This document shows positions 18,659 to 27,963 of a DNA stretch of 64,000 bases, one piece after another. The stretch spans positions 4,684,780 to 4,748,779 of the forward strand of contig NC_015663.1 in the NCBI RefSeq assembly GCF_000215745.1. Reading direction: 5' to 3'. Each line of letters starts with the position of its first letter. Positions within the stretch are counted from its first letter, which is position 1. Made by a program: the position numbers and the translations under genes. The notes below the pieces were generated by a model. That model had not been told where the DNA came from. It searched no databases and worked only from the letters and a program-made list of their open reading frames with translations. The DNA is from Klebsiella aerogenes KCTC 2190 (GTDB lineage: Bacteria > Pseudomonadota > Gammaproteobacteria > Enterobacterales > Enterobacteriaceae).

Positions 18659-18912
18659 AGCGCGACTTCGCAATCAGGGCGTGAACTCACCAGCGTACAG
18701 CCGCAGGCGCAATGATGCCCGTCAAGAGCCACCGGAGAACCATCCACTTCATACAGCGAGCTTCCTTCGGCTATGACCGTCAGGCCATGTTCATTGCAGC
18801 TCACCTGGTCGCCTTTGCAGGCGATGCCTTTACCAAAACAGAGATAATGGCCGCCGATCACCGTACCGCCATGCTCACGCAAGGTATCACCCTGCCGAAT
18901 AATGGGTTTCAA
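18655..18912 (-). CDS. PAAR-domain spike tip protein
   Basis: PAAR proteins form the sharp cone on the VgrG trimer. This 85-residue protein opens with the PAAR pattern (IIRQGDTLREHGGTVIGG), and its cysteine and histidine residues (HYLCFGKGIAC, CNEHG, GHHCACGC) could bind the metal ion that holds the tip. It has no C-terminal extension, so it is a plain PAAR with no fused toxin. It lies 39 bases after vgrG and overlaps the next gene. Confidence 0.93.
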   Translation of the reverse strand: MKPIIRQGDTLREHGGTVIGGHYLCFGKGIACKGDQVSCNEHGLTVIAEGSSLYEVDGSPVALDGHHCACGCTLVSSRPDCEVAL

Positions 18913-18951
18913 GGTCTGTTCCTCCGGGTAAGTTATATCTATGAGCGATTG

Positions 18952-21330
18952 TCAGGCGGCGCGGGGCACAAAAGCCTGAGCCAGTTCTTGCGCACGAATC
19001 AGGCAGTCTTTACATATCGATGTGGGAAGATCGGGAAGCGGAAACGTCTCGCCGGCCGGCCCCTGCATCTTATGCGTGCCTTTAAAACTGAGCAGACTCG
19101 GGCTGTGAAGATGGATTTCTCCCTGCGGCGTCAGGCGGATGTAGCCGCCGCCGCAGCCCAGGGTGATGCCATTTTTGGCGGTAAGCTGCAGATGTCCCTG
19201 CGTTGACTGAACGGTAATTTCCTTCAGTGAAGTGAGCGCCAGTGTGTCGCCGTGCGACTCTATTTCCAGCGGTCCTTTCACCGATACCATACGCATCCCT
19301 TCGCGGTGAGAAAGCAGCGAGATTGCGTTTTTGCTATTCACCGATAGCCGGTTGCCGCTGGCCAGCGCAATATCGCTGGCGCTTTGCAGGTACAACCCTT
19401 TACCACTCTGTAGCAGCGTCGTTTCCGCCGTCACGATGCCGATGCCTTTCGGCGCGCTCATCAGCAGGACGGGGCTCGCCAGATTGACGGCTTTGCCGAC
19501 GAACTGCTTTAACGTGCTGACATCCGGCGGGGTGTTGTAGTGGGTGCGGGCTATCTCCTGCCAGTCGTTGAGCTGAACAACGGCACTGCCGAGCAATTGA
19601 CTCGCGGGATCCATTTCCACGGTCGCGCCCATCGCTTTCAGCTGTTCATCGGCGGTAATAAATATTCCCTTCCCGCCGCGGATCGCGCCGTAGCTGTCGG
19701 TGCGTAACTCAAATCCCTCACCGCGCGGCGTGTTCTGATGATCCACCAGATGACCGAGGTTGAGCTGGCTCTTGCCGCCATATTCGGTGCTGACCTTAAC
19801 GTGCTCTTTACCCCGTGTATCATCGAGGCGAATCTTGTTGTTCGCCGGCGTGCGCAGCACGTTACGCTTGTAGTTGTAGAGCGTCACGTGGTCCTGGTGC
19901 GTGGAGTCGTGCAGCGCGCCGGCAATATAGGGCCTATCGGGATCCCCCTGCTCAAAAGCGATCGCCACTTCGGTGCCCGCTAACAACGGCAGATGCAGGC
20001 CAAAGGTTTCACCGGCGTAAGGGCGCGCCTGGCGCACCCACAGGCTTTCCTCACCCGGCTGCCAGCGATCGCGATCGAACAATAAGTTCACCCGATAACG
20101 TCCGTCGCGATCGATATGGCCATAGAGATCGTTGATTTTGGTGCTGGTGACGCGCGCCGGCAGCGTCCCGGCCATTCTGGGTTTGCTGATGACCGCTGGG
20201 CGAAAGCAGTAAGTCTCTACGCAGGGAATAGCCTGAAACGTCATGACGAAGCTGCGGTCGCGACGGGCGCGGCAGTGAATCGCAGCGATCGCCACCCCCT
20301 GTCGCCAGACGTCCGTCACCTCTTCGCCGCCGCTCACTTTTAGCTGCTGGCCGGGAGCCAGCGCCGCGCAGTTGGTTTCCCCATTCAGCCGCGTCTGCTG
20401 GTTGAGATAACGCTCATGACGAATACGGGCATAAAAGGCCCCGCTCTCCGGGTCCGGAGTATGCTGGAAGCGATTACCCGGCGTCAGATAGTTGTCCGCC
20501 CAGTGATAGGCTTCACCGTAGGTGGTACTATCGCCACGGCTGACATTGACGTTGAGATTCATATCCTCTGGCGCGTTACGGTAGTTATAGTCACGAGTAA
20601 ACACCGAACGCTCAACCACGTGGTGTCGGCTCTGTAAATCCCACACCGATTCGTTCCCGCCGTCATGCTGCCCGGAGGGAGCGACCGAAGGCAACAACAG
20701 TCCCGTCTCGTAGTGTTGCTGGTCATCGTAGAACTCCGCCACATCAATATTCAGCCGGGTATCGGCGGTAAAGCGAAACCAGATCCCCACTTCACCCAAC
20801 AGGCGGGAGATAAAGGTCAGATCGTCCTCGCCGTACTGCATCACCTGTTCACGCTGCGGGTATTCATGCGCCAGTTGAAAGACAAAATCTTCCCCGCGCA
20901 TCTGGTGACGGGTTCTGAGAATGTGCTCCACAATCTGCGGTGCCGACATATCCTGATAAATACGGTTCTGATGACTCTTCGACAGTAGCGCCAGACGCGG
21001 CTGTAACGTCAAGGCGTAGCGCGTTTCCTCTTTTGCGATGGAAAGCCGTTCAAAAGAGGTGATCACTCCCTGAAGAACGCGCACCGGCTGCTGGATCTTA
21101 ATGCCAAATCCCTGGTCAACCGGCGCCTGCAAGGTCAGCGAGGCGTTTTGCAGCAACATCTGCTGCGGGGTGATAGCTTTATCGCTGCTGGTAAATTCAA
21201 TGGTATAGCGGAAAGGCTCACTTAAGTTTTCCTCACCTTCAAAGCACAGAACATCCAGCAACGAGTTACAACCATGCACCTGTAACAGATGATGGCTGTG
21301 GTTGAACAACAGAGGCTTTATGTCACTCAT
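18952..21330 (-). CDS. vgrG: T6SS spike protein VgrG (TssI)
   Basis: VgrG trimers form the spike pushed out by sheath contraction. The 792-residue protein has the family order: an N-terminal gp27-like part (from LQVHGCNSLLDVLCFEGEE, with DDLTFISRLLGEVGIWFRF), the gp5-like OB fold (MAGTLPARVTS...DLYGHIDRDGRYRV) and the long beta-helix. It ends in a DUF2345-like region at about the usual length, so no extra effector domain is evident. A terminator precedes it, so it may have its own promoter in 21331-21480. Confidence 0.95.
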   Translation of the reverse strand: MSDIKPLLFNHSHHLLQVHGCNSLLDVLCFEGEENLSEPFRYTIEFTSSDKAITPQQMLLQNASLTLQAPVDQGFGIKIQQPVRVLQGVITSFERLSIAKEETRYALTLQPRLALLSKSHQNRIYQDMSAPQIVEHILRTRHQMRGEDFVFQLAHEYPQREQVMQYGEDDLTFISRLLGEVGIWFRFTADTRLNIDVAEFYDDQQHYETGLLLPSVAPSGQHDGGNESVWDLQSRHHVVERSVFTRDYNYRNAPEDMNLNVNVSRGDSTTYGEAYHWADNYLTPGNRFQHTPDPESGAFYARIRHERYLNQQTRLNGETNCAALAPGQQLKVSGGEEVTDVWRQGVAIAAIHCRARRDRSFVMTFQAIPCVETYCFRPAVISKPRMAGTLPARVTSTKINDLYGHIDRDGRYRVNLLFDRDRWQPGEESLWVRQARPYAGETFGLHLPLLAGTEVAIAFEQGDPDRPYIAGALHDSTHQDHVTLYNYKRNVLRTPANNKIRLDDTRGKEHVKVSTEYGGKSQLNLGHLVDHQNTPRGEGFELRTDSYGAIRGGKGIFITADEQLKAMGATVEMDPASQLLGSAVVQLNDWQEIARTHYNTPPDVSTLKQFVGKAVNLASPVLLMSAPKGIGIVTAETTLLQSGKGLYLQSASDIALASGNRLSVNSKNAISLLSHREGMRMVSVKGPLEIESHGDTLALTSLKEITVQSTQGHLQLTAKNGITLGCGGGYIRLTPQGEIHLHSPSLLSFKGTHKMQGPAGETFPLPDLPTSICKDCLIRAQELAQAFVPRAA

Positions 21331-21476
21331 GATTTATTTTCCTGTATCAAACGCCATTCTCTTTATCTCCCTTCCGTCGCCTTCGACCACGCTACCGCCC
21401 GTCGCTGTTTCCTGTTGATAAGGAGCCCAAAAGCGCACAAGGTTGGGCAGATTGTGTTGACCCCGGTACCCGGCAA

Positions 21477-21506
21477 CAAAAACGACGGACAGGAAAACCT
21501 GTCCGT
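21477..21506 (-). terminator. Rho-independent terminator after the OmpA-like gene
   Basis: On the minus strand ACGGACAGG (21506-21498), a TTTT loop and CCTGTCCGT (21493-21485) form a perfect 9-base-pair hairpin followed by CGTTTTTG. It lies in the 200-base gap after the OmpA-like gene and before vgrG. The gap shows no other gene. Confidence 0.75.
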
Positions 21507-21530
21507 ACGAAGAGTCATGAGATGGTCGGT

Positions 21531-23213
21531 TTAGAAAGCGCCATCCGCCGAAGTTGAAGCGGAGTTCGTCGAAACCTGACAGGCGTCGGGCTGCGGCACC
21601 AGGCTAATTTCGACCCGGCGGTTCAGCGCCCGGCCTTGCTGCGCATCGTTGCTGGCGACCGGACGGCTTTCGCCATAACCCTGCACCGCAAAACAGCTTT
21701 CCGGCACGTCGCCGGTATCGCGCATCCAGTTACGCACCGATTCGGCACGCTTCAGGGAGAGTGTCTGGTTGGATTTATCATCGCCTACGCTGTCGGTATG
21801 TCCGGCGATGACGATTAGCCAACCGGGCCTGGCTTTGATCCCCACCAGCGAGTTCACCAGCAGCTTGGTGGACCCCGGTTTAAGCGTCCACTTGCCGGTG
21901 TCGAATAGCGACATGCTGTCAAGACGGACAATTTTCGGTACGATTTTTTCTACCGCTTTCGGCGGTGGAGGCGGAGGGACGTAGGAACGAATCGCTGCCA
22001 GTACCGGCTGACGCAGACGCTCGCCGCGATAGAGCCCAAGGCCCAGCGCCAGCGGCGCGCCATCACGCGCGAAGGCATCCAGTTGCGCCGCATCCTGACG
22101 CAAAATCTGTACGGCGCGGGCTTTTGCGGCATGGTCGTCCATCACCGTCCGTTCATAGCGCTGAACATCAAAGCCAACCCGCTGGAGGAGTTGCTGGTTG
22201 TTCCATGCGCTGCAGCACAGCGCAATCAGGGCCGCGAGGGTGAACAGACAGAATGCCCGCCGCAGAGCACGGCTTTTCGGCGTGGTGCCGCCGCCCTGCG
22301 GCAGTATCGGTAAAATGAAATCCGGCAGTTTCCGCGCTTCTGCAGCAATTTCCGGTAACCAGCCCGGTAGTGAGTTGAGGGAAGTATGCTCAGACAGCCA
22401 ATGCTGCCATAGATTATCCGCCACGGCAGGCGCCCCGGCTGGCGTGAAATGATACAGTACGACCGCCGGAGCGATCGGGGGAACATCGTCGGTGGCCGCC
22501 GTCAGTACGCTCAACGCTATCTGCTGCGTAAAGCGGGCAAGCGCATTTATCCTAAGCTGCGCCGCCAGGCGATGAGCGCCATCAGCCTGCATCAACCAGC
22601 TTGCGCTGCTGCACGGCACGCCGTCAGGCAGCCACACCTGCAACGTCTCTCCGGCACGCGCTGTCTGCCATAACGGTTCCAGCGAGGCGCCGGACAGAGA
22701 GCTGTTCAGCAGTAACGGTATCGCCCGACGGGTATCGCCCCGCACCTGGGCAAGCTGCCAGCGCAACTCGCGTAGCCGCGCCGCCAGCGCCGCGTCATCA
22801 TCATGTTGTTGCGGCTGCATGCAGAACATCACCGCCAGTTGCGCAATGAGCGCCGGGCGCTCATCGCGCACATAACGCGCCGTCTGCTGCAACGCGGCGG
22901 TGGCGACTCTCAGCCAGCACCCCTGTGAGGTACGATAAATCGCGCTTTCTCCCGGCCAGTCCGCCGTGTCGCCGCAGACCAGCACAATCGGCAGTCGATA
23001 CGGCGCCGACGGTAGCTCAACCAGCCAGTCGGCATCCGCAGGTCGCTCACGTTGTTGGCGCCCGACGTAGACCAGCCCGACCGCTACGCCCGCCGCCGTC
23101 AACCCAACAGCCAGCACCCGGCCGCCGGTGGATAACGGCAGAAACAGCAGGATCATCAACACCGCCAGCAGACCGCCCCACAGCCAGAGCAGGCGCTGAT
23201 AGCGCGCGCTCAT
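21531..23213 (-). CDS. T6SS OmpA-family peptidoglycan-anchor protein
   Basis: In T6SS clusters with a short TssL, a separate OmpA-domain protein anchors the membrane complex to peptidoglycan. The 560-residue protein has two N-terminal membrane segments, a middle domain, a third hydrophobic segment near residue 330 and a PPPPPP linker. A C-terminal OmpA-like domain shows IAGHTDSVGDDKSN, SLKRAESVRNWM and GYGESRPVASN. The ATG at 23213 overlaps the tssL stop as ATGA. A terminator follows the gene. Confidence 0.9.
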   Translation of the reverse strand: MSARYQRLLWLWGGLLAVLMILLFLPLSTGGRVLAVGLTAAGVAVGLVYVGRQQRERPADADWLVELPSAPYRLPIVLVCGDTADWPGESAIYRTSQGCWLRVATAALQQTARYVRDERPALIAQLAVMFCMQPQQHDDDAALAARLRELRWQLAQVRGDTRRAIPLLLNSSLSGASLEPLWQTARAGETLQVWLPDGVPCSSASWLMQADGAHRLAAQLRINALARFTQQIALSVLTAATDDVPPIAPAVVLYHFTPAGAPAVADNLWQHWLSEHTSLNSLPGWLPEIAAEARKLPDFILPILPQGGGTTPKSRALRRAFCLFTLAALIALCCSAWNNQQLLQRVGFDVQRYERTVMDDHAAKARAVQILRQDAAQLDAFARDGAPLALGLGLYRGERLRQPVLAAIRSYVPPPPPPKAVEKIVPKIVRLDSMSLFDTGKWTLKPGSTKLLVNSLVGIKARPGWLIVIAGHTDSVGDDKSNQTLSLKRAESVRNWMRDTGDVPESCFAVQGYGESRPVASNDAQQGRALNRRVEISLVPQPDACQVSTNSASTSADGAF

Positions 23214-23875
23214 TGTCCGCCTCCCAGTCGCAACGCCGCGACCAGGCCATCCAGCCAGTAGTTCAACCCCAACCACAACGCGGCCACCAGCACCAGCGAC
23301 ACGCCAATACTAATCGGCCAACGGCGCAACCAGTCTGCCAGACCGCGGCGGCCGGATAGATTCGCCAGAATCGGCTGCTGAGGATCGCCCGCAAACGGCG
23401 GTACCCGCTCGCCAAGCGCGCTGACGAGCGCTGCGCGCGCCGGATCATTGAGGCCATACCGCCCCTTAAACCCCAGCGCCAACACCCGATGGAAACAAGT
23501 CAGAACGAGGTTATCCGGCGCCGGCTCGCGCAGCACCTGGCGGATGCGCTCATAGAGCGCATCTCCGGCTTCCATGCCGCCAAAATATTTAACCTCAAGC
23601 GGCCGATCGTACCAGGCGATACAGGCGTCATCTTCCTCATTGCGCCCTTTCGCGGTTTCATCCAGCAGCGCACACCATGCATAGAGGATATGCTGACGGT
23701 TCGCCTCGCTGATATCAGCGGCCACCAACTGCGCCATCACCTGTTCAATGTTGTCTACACAACGCTGCCAGAGATGTTTCCCCTCCCCCTCGGCCAGTTT
23801 GGCGCCAAGGCGCAGTTCCGTCACCGTTAGCCAGCTATCCGCCAGCAGAGCATCAATATTGATATCCTGGGTCAT
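23210..23875 (-). CDS. tssL: T6SS inner-membrane protein TssL (DotU), short form
   Basis: TssL binds TssM and TssK in the inner membrane. The 221-residue protein has the cytoplasmic hook domain (ILYAWCALLDETA near residue 70, then GDALYERIRQVL and GFKGRYGL) and one C-terminal membrane helix (ISIGVSLVLVAALWLGLNYW). No peptidoglycan-binding domain is fused, which fits the separate OmpA-like gene next to it. The start overlaps the tssK stop as ATGA. Confidence 0.94.
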   Translation of the reverse strand: MTQDINIDALLADSWLTVTELRLGAKLAEGEGKHLWQRCVDNIEQVMAQLVAADISEANRQHILYAWCALLDETAKGRNEEDDACIAWYDRPLEVKYFGGMEAGDALYERIRQVLREPAPDNLVLTCFHRVLALGFKGRYGLNDPARAALVSALGERVPPFAGDPQQPILANLSGRRGLADWLRRWPISIGVSLVLVAALWLGLNYWLDGLVAALRLGGGQ

Positions 23876-25215
23876 GAGCGCAGCACCGCGTAGAGTTCGA
23901 GTTCCGGGTCGCCCAGCAGGCCGGGCACGTAAAAGACGCAACTCCCTTCCGCCAGCATCGCCTGCGCCGCCGGATGAGTCATATCAAGGGTGAAATACTG
24001 ATTCTCCAGGCGCAGCGGGATGGCGGCGGGAACATGACTCATGGCTTTCAGCGGAATGCCGGGCTGCGAACCGTTGACCACCCGGTCAACCTCATCGGGG
24101 CTACCGGCTTTACACTGTTGCGGTAACTGCTCCAGCAGTTGCGCCGCAGGTAGCGCGGAACGCACCGAGAGATAAAAATCGGCCTCTTCGCGCAACCTTG
24201 GATCGTGCAGACGGGCATGCCAGCGCTTACGCCGGTCATCGTGCGTCATTTCAATCGCCACAACCCGGGATGGCAGGCTGGCTTCGAGCAGTACGCCGAG
24301 TAATTTGAACAGCGGTGGAAAGACTTCCGTCAACGCCTGATGGCGATAGGGCGGAATATCCGCCGTGGTATGGTCAAGGGAGAAGGTCAACAGGCTGCCC
24401 GCCAGGCTGGCCAGCGCTTCATACAGCCGTTCCGGATGTACCTGCGGATGGCGCAGGAAATGGTTCAACACCGGCTCCGCGCTGTTAAGCGCGTTCAGCA
24501 GCCAAAACAGCGATACATCCGCTACCGCAAAATCCGCCATCCTGGCGTTGCTTTCCCTACGCATGGCCATCAGGCGTTGCAGGCGCACGCCCAGTTGATT
24601 CGTCAGCTGTTCCGTTTGTTCGTGCAGCCAGCGGCTGGCCAACACTTTCAGCAGCGGTGGGATAAAGTTCTCATCCAACGACCAGCAATCCTGACTGTCG
24701 CGACGTAATCTGGCGACGGCGACGGTTTGATAATCGCCGTTATTGTCATCCGCTGTGCGCAGCGTCAGTTGCGCAAGCATCACCGCAATTTGTCGACTGT
24801 CTTCGCCATATCTGTTGCGTACTTCTCGCCAGGCCAAACGCCAACGTACCGGCCGCTCTGCGCGTTGTTCCATCTGCAGGCAGTTGCCGCCGTTTTCATG
24901 CTCATGAGGCAGCGCCAGCACCACCGTTAATTCGCGGCTTTCCGCTTGCGGCAACACCATGACCTCAGGCAACGCATCAGCGTTATCGCTGTCGATAAGC
25001 GTTCCATCAGGGAAGCGTACATAGAGGTGGCTGGCCTTCAGCGTCCCCTGTTTTAGCAATGCGGCGTCAAATTCGACGCGGATGATCCCCCAGGGATTCA
25101 TCACCCCCAGACGGGCGATACATTCGCTTTGCCAGGCCGCCTGGTTCACCTGCTGTTGAAAATGTTGTGGGGAGATCATCTGACCCCTGCCCCACAGTGG
25201 TCGTAATGTCTTCAT
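23872..25215 (-). CDS. tssK: T6SS baseplate-membrane connector TssK
   Basis: TssK links the baseplate to the TssM/TssL complex. The 447-residue product starts with the family pattern (RPLWGRGQMISPQHFQQQ) and ends with a short hydrophobic YFTLDMTHPAAQAML region typical of the C-terminal domain. GGAGG lies close before the ATG. It is the first clearly recognised T6SS gene of this transcript. In complete clusters tssB and tssC usually precede it, but they are absent here. Confidence 0.95.
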   Translation of the reverse strand: MKTLRPLWGRGQMISPQHFQQQVNQAAWQSECIARLGVMNPWGIIRVEFDAALLKQGTLKASHLYVRFPDGTLIDSDNADALPEVMVLPQAESRELTVVLALPHEHENGGNCLQMEQRAERPVRWRLAWREVRNRYGEDSRQIAVMLAQLTLRTADDNNGDYQTVAVARLRRDSQDCWSLDENFIPPLLKVLASRWLHEQTEQLTNQLGVRLQRLMAMRRESNARMADFAVADVSLFWLLNALNSAEPVLNHFLRHPQVHPERLYEALASLAGSLLTFSLDHTTADIPPYRHQALTEVFPPLFKLLGVLLEASLPSRVVAIEMTHDDRRKRWHARLHDPRLREEADFYLSVRSALPAAQLLEQLPQQCKAGSPDEVDRVVNGSQPGIPLKAMSHVPAAIPLRLENQYFTLDMTHPAAQAMLAEGSCVFYVPGLLGDPELELYAVLRS

Positions 25216-25230
25216 CGCACCTCCTGTGCG

Positions 25231-25509
25231 TTACTCTTGCTTCTTCAATAAGGTGTTCATCAATCCGATATTTAATTTCACCACGCTAACTGATTGGCGA
25301 ACGGCATTTCGAAAGAGAAAAGTTGAATTATTATTATTGATATTTATTTTTTCTTGAATGATTAGTGGATGGGTTTTAATATTACTGAAACGACTCACGC
25401 TCAGGGATTTAAGCAACAGCCCGACAACCCTCTGTTCAATTTCGATATACAGTGACAATTGTGAATGAATACGGGCACTGAGTCGCTCACCCGGAAAGGC
25501 GTCGTTCAT
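25231..25509 (-). CDS. Unknown small protein upstream of tssK
   Basis: A 92-residue frame ends 15 bases before tssK and has AAGGA 5 bases before its ATG, so it is probably translated with tssK. I do not recognise a family. The first half is amphipathic (QLSLYIEIEQRVVGLLLKSLS), the second half Asn-rich. It could be an accessory T6SS protein or the remains of a gene lost when the 5' part of the cluster disappeared. Confidence 0.45.
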   Translation of the reverse strand: MNDAFPGERLSARIHSQLSLYIEIEQRVVGLLLKSLSVSRFSNIKTHPLIIQEKININNNNSTFLFRNAVRQSVSVVKLNIGLMNTLLKKQE

Positions 25510-25987
25510 TACATTCCTTATATATCCGAACCGTTTCAGAATGAATCGCTGGTTTTAGTTAACCACCCAGATTAATGAACTATATTTAGATTGATATCAA
25601 GAATATTCACCGAGAGAATAAAAAACAAAGCAACTGACAATTGCAATATGACAATATAATGCGTTGCAATAGGTGCTTTTCGCAGTAAATTAAACCAGAA
25701 ACTTACTAACGGACGGGGCATGCGCCAATGATGCCTATTCCATTGATATAAATCATCACTTATCGCCAGGCCGCAGCAATATTGGCCTGAAAGGCTTTTT
25801 GCCACAATTATATTTTTGGCGAATTATTTACAAACACTCTACCTCGTCTGAAAGCGCACTAGCAGGAGAAATCTCCCTTCTACAGTGGAGAATGATTTTA
25901 TTACCGGCAAGTAATATTCATTTAAATAATAGAACCCATTATTTACGCGCAATAATGGGTCAATCTCTTTTTTTCCCTTGACTCGGC
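25510..25987. other. AT-rich gap between the T6SS island and the ABC importer
   Basis: The 478 bases are AT-rich. A 77-codon frame on the minus strand (25572-25805), with one hydrophobic segment near its end, has no family resemblance I can see. Otherwise the gap holds only the hairpin listed at 25934-25960. It may mark the break point where the missing T6SS genes were lost. Confidence 0.5.
25934..25960 (-). terminator. Hairpin downstream of the ABC importer operon
   Basis: ACCCATTATT (25934-25943) and AATAATGGGT (25951-25960) pair perfectly around seven bases. On the minus strand it lies about 30 bases after the permease stop and is followed by TCTATTATTT, so it is a plausible weak terminator of the importer operon. 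Confidence 0.55.
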
Positions 25988-26995
25988 TTATCCTATTGCC
26001 CGCATCAGCAACCCGACAATAAACGCGCCGCCAAGCCCGGCAGTGATAATACCAATCGGTAATTCTTGATTCGCTATCAGGCTTCGGCTGAGTATATCGC
26101 CGCCAGTGAGCAATATCGCGCCAAGCAAACCGCACATCGGCACGGCCATTCGATGCCTGACGCCAACGGCCCGACGCGCCAGGTAAGGCACCATCAGGCC
26201 GACGAAACCAATAACCCCGGTTATAGAAACCAGCAAAGCGGTAGCCAACGCGCAGCAGAGGAAGGTTTCGCTTCTCAACCGCTCAACCTCGACGCCCAGC
26301 GAGCAGGCCGTCTGTTCCCCCGCCAACAGCGCATCCAGCGCCCGCCAGCGGCGCAGGGTAAATCCACTCAACAACGCCAGGCTCAATAAGGGAATGAACA
26401 GGTTGTCCCATCGCGCCAGTCCCAGACCGCCCAATGACCAGAATAGCAACGAACCAGCCGCCCGCTGGTCGCCGGAAAAGACCAGATAGCTGGTCAGCGC
26501 GCTGAAAAGAAACGACACCGCCAGGCCACAGATGATTAATTGTTCCGCTCGCCTTAGCTGGTTGACGCGAAACAATATCATCACCGCCAGCGCGGATAAT
26601 ATCCCGCCGACGAAAGCCGAGCCCGGCAGCGTGAGTGGCCCCAGTACATCGCCGAAGCGGGTGATCACCAGCACCGCGCCAGCGGAAGCGCCTGAAGACA
26701 GGCCAAACAAAAACGGATCGGCCAGTTCGTTGCGTGTCGTGGTCTGTAAGAGCAAGCCGACGATCGCCAGCCCCACGCCGGTTAGCGCCGCCAGCAGGAC
26801 TCGCGGTAGGCGTAAGTCAATGACGATAGTTTTCACTATTTCGGCAACGGGAGCGGATGCCAGGCCCAACGCGGATAGCACCTGTCGCCACGAGAGTTCC
26901 ACACTCCCCCACTGCAGACTCGCTATCATCATGCCGCATAAAACGACGGATGCCAGCGCCGTCCATAGAACAAAACGTTGCATTGACGGCCTCAT
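25988..26995 (-). CDS. FecCD-family ABC transporter permease
   Basis: This is the inner-membrane channel subunit of an importer for iron-siderophore, cobalamin-like or other chelated metal. The 335-residue protein has about nine to ten membrane helices and family motifs LRLPRVLLAALTGVGLAIVG, DPFLFGLSSGASAGA and ITGVIGFVGLMVPYLAR (ATPase contact loop). The ATG overlaps the stop of the binding-protein gene as ATGA. It is the last gene of a three-gene minus-strand operon. Confidence 0.92.
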   Translation of the reverse strand: MRPSMQRFVLWTALASVVLCGMMIASLQWGSVELSWRQVLSALGLASAPVAEIVKTIVIDLRLPRVLLAALTGVGLAIVGLLLQTTTRNELADPFLFGLSSGASAGAVLVITRFGDVLGPLTLPGSAFVGGILSALAVMILFRVNQLRRAEQLIICGLAVSFLFSALTSYLVFSGDQRAAGSLLFWSLGGLGLARWDNLFIPLLSLALLSGFTLRRWRALDALLAGEQTACSLGVEVERLRSETFLCCALATALLVSITGVIGFVGLMVPYLARRAVGVRHRMAVPMCGLLGAILLTGGDILSRSLIANQELPIGIITAGLGGAFIVGLLMRAIG

Positions 26996-27948
26996 TTCAC
27001 GTCCGTGGCATATAAGAGGTGCGCCAGCTTCTCAACCGCCGCAATATTCGCCGGACCCGGAGTCAATTCAGCATACTGTAGCTTAAGATAACGCTGCTGC
27101 CGGACGGCGGGCGTCTGTTTCATCAGGGGATGAGATTCGAGTACACGCTGCAGCGCCGCGGTTCCCGTGCCGGTTTGGTAATCGAGCAGAATAATCACCT
27201 GTGGTTCGCTGGCCGCCACCGCCTCCCAGCTCGTCGTGGTCCAGTTCGCGTCCAGAGTATCCATCACGTTGCGTCCCCCGGCCGCCTCGATAATGGCCGT
27301 CGGCATCCCGTACTTGCCGCTGGTAAAGGGTTTATCCTCGCCGGAGTCATAGACAAAGACCCGCTGAGGCAGCGTATTTGCTGGCCTGACAGGCAGGTTC
27401 GCCAGCCGACGTTTCCACCCTTCCACCAGCGCCTCGGCCTGTTGTTGCTTGCCAAAAATCTTACCCAACTTGAGTTCATCGTTATAAAGCAAACTCATGT
27501 CGGCTTTCTTTGCCTGCCCACCGGCCTGTACGCAACTCTCGCTCAATACCAACGTGTTAATCCCATATGGCGCCAGCGTCTGCGGCGTCACATCGCCGCC
27601 AATTTTCATGCCGTAGTTCCAGCCGGCGAAGAAAAAGTCCGGCCGGACCGCCAGCAGCGTTTCCAGCGACGGGTATTTAGGCGCCAGCTCGGGGATGGCC
27701 CCCATCGCTGCTTTGAACTGTGGTGTTAGTTTATACCAGCCGGTGATGCCGGTTAGCCCCACAATCCGATCCTGGAGATCGAGCGCGAAGGCCATTTCCG
27801 CCATATTAAGATCGTTAATTACCGCACGCTGTGGGGGGTGATTAAAGGTGATGGGTTTACCGCAGCTGTCCACGGTAACGGGAAATGGATTCGCTAACGC
27901 GAACGGGCTACTTAACAGCAGCCATAAAATAGTTAAAAGTCTGTTCAT
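26992..27948 (-). CDS. ABC transporter periplasmic substrate-binding protein (BtuF/FecB type)
   Basis: The 318-residue protein starts with a signal peptide cleaved near ALA-NP and has the cluster-8 binding-protein build. Visible are RAVINDLNMAEMAFALDL, a PSLETLLAVRPDFFFAG segment that forms the first lobe, and WEAVAASEPQVIILLDY in the second. Members carry siderophores, haem, cobalamin or metal-chelate complexes; the sequence does not decide which. It lies 15 bases after the ATPase gene and overlaps the permease gene by four bases. Confidence 0.88.
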   Translation of the reverse strand: MNRLLTILWLLLSSPFALANPFPVTVDSCGKPITFNHPPQRAVINDLNMAEMAFALDLQDRIVGLTGITGWYKLTPQFKAAMGAIPELAPKYPSLETLLAVRPDFFFAGWNYGMKIGGDVTPQTLAPYGINTLVLSESCVQAGGQAKKADMSLLYNDELKLGKIFGKQQQAEALVEGWKRRLANLPVRPANTLPQRVFVYDSGEDKPFTSGKYGMPTAIIEAAGGRNVMDTLDANWTTTSWEAVAASEPQVIILLDYQTGTGTAALQRVLESHPLMKQTPAVRQQRYLKLQYAELTPGPANIAAVEKLAHLLYATDVK

Positions 27949-27963
27949 ATTTACTCGAGGTCA

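Noticed and set aside
25231..25509. Reading the small frame before tssK as the end of TssC or as TssE
   Set aside because: Neither the TssC C-terminal pattern nor TssE features are present.
25839..26135. Minus-strand 98-codon frame overlapping the end of the permease gene
   Set aside because: Most of it overlaps the FecCD permease in another frame and it lacks a ribosome site.
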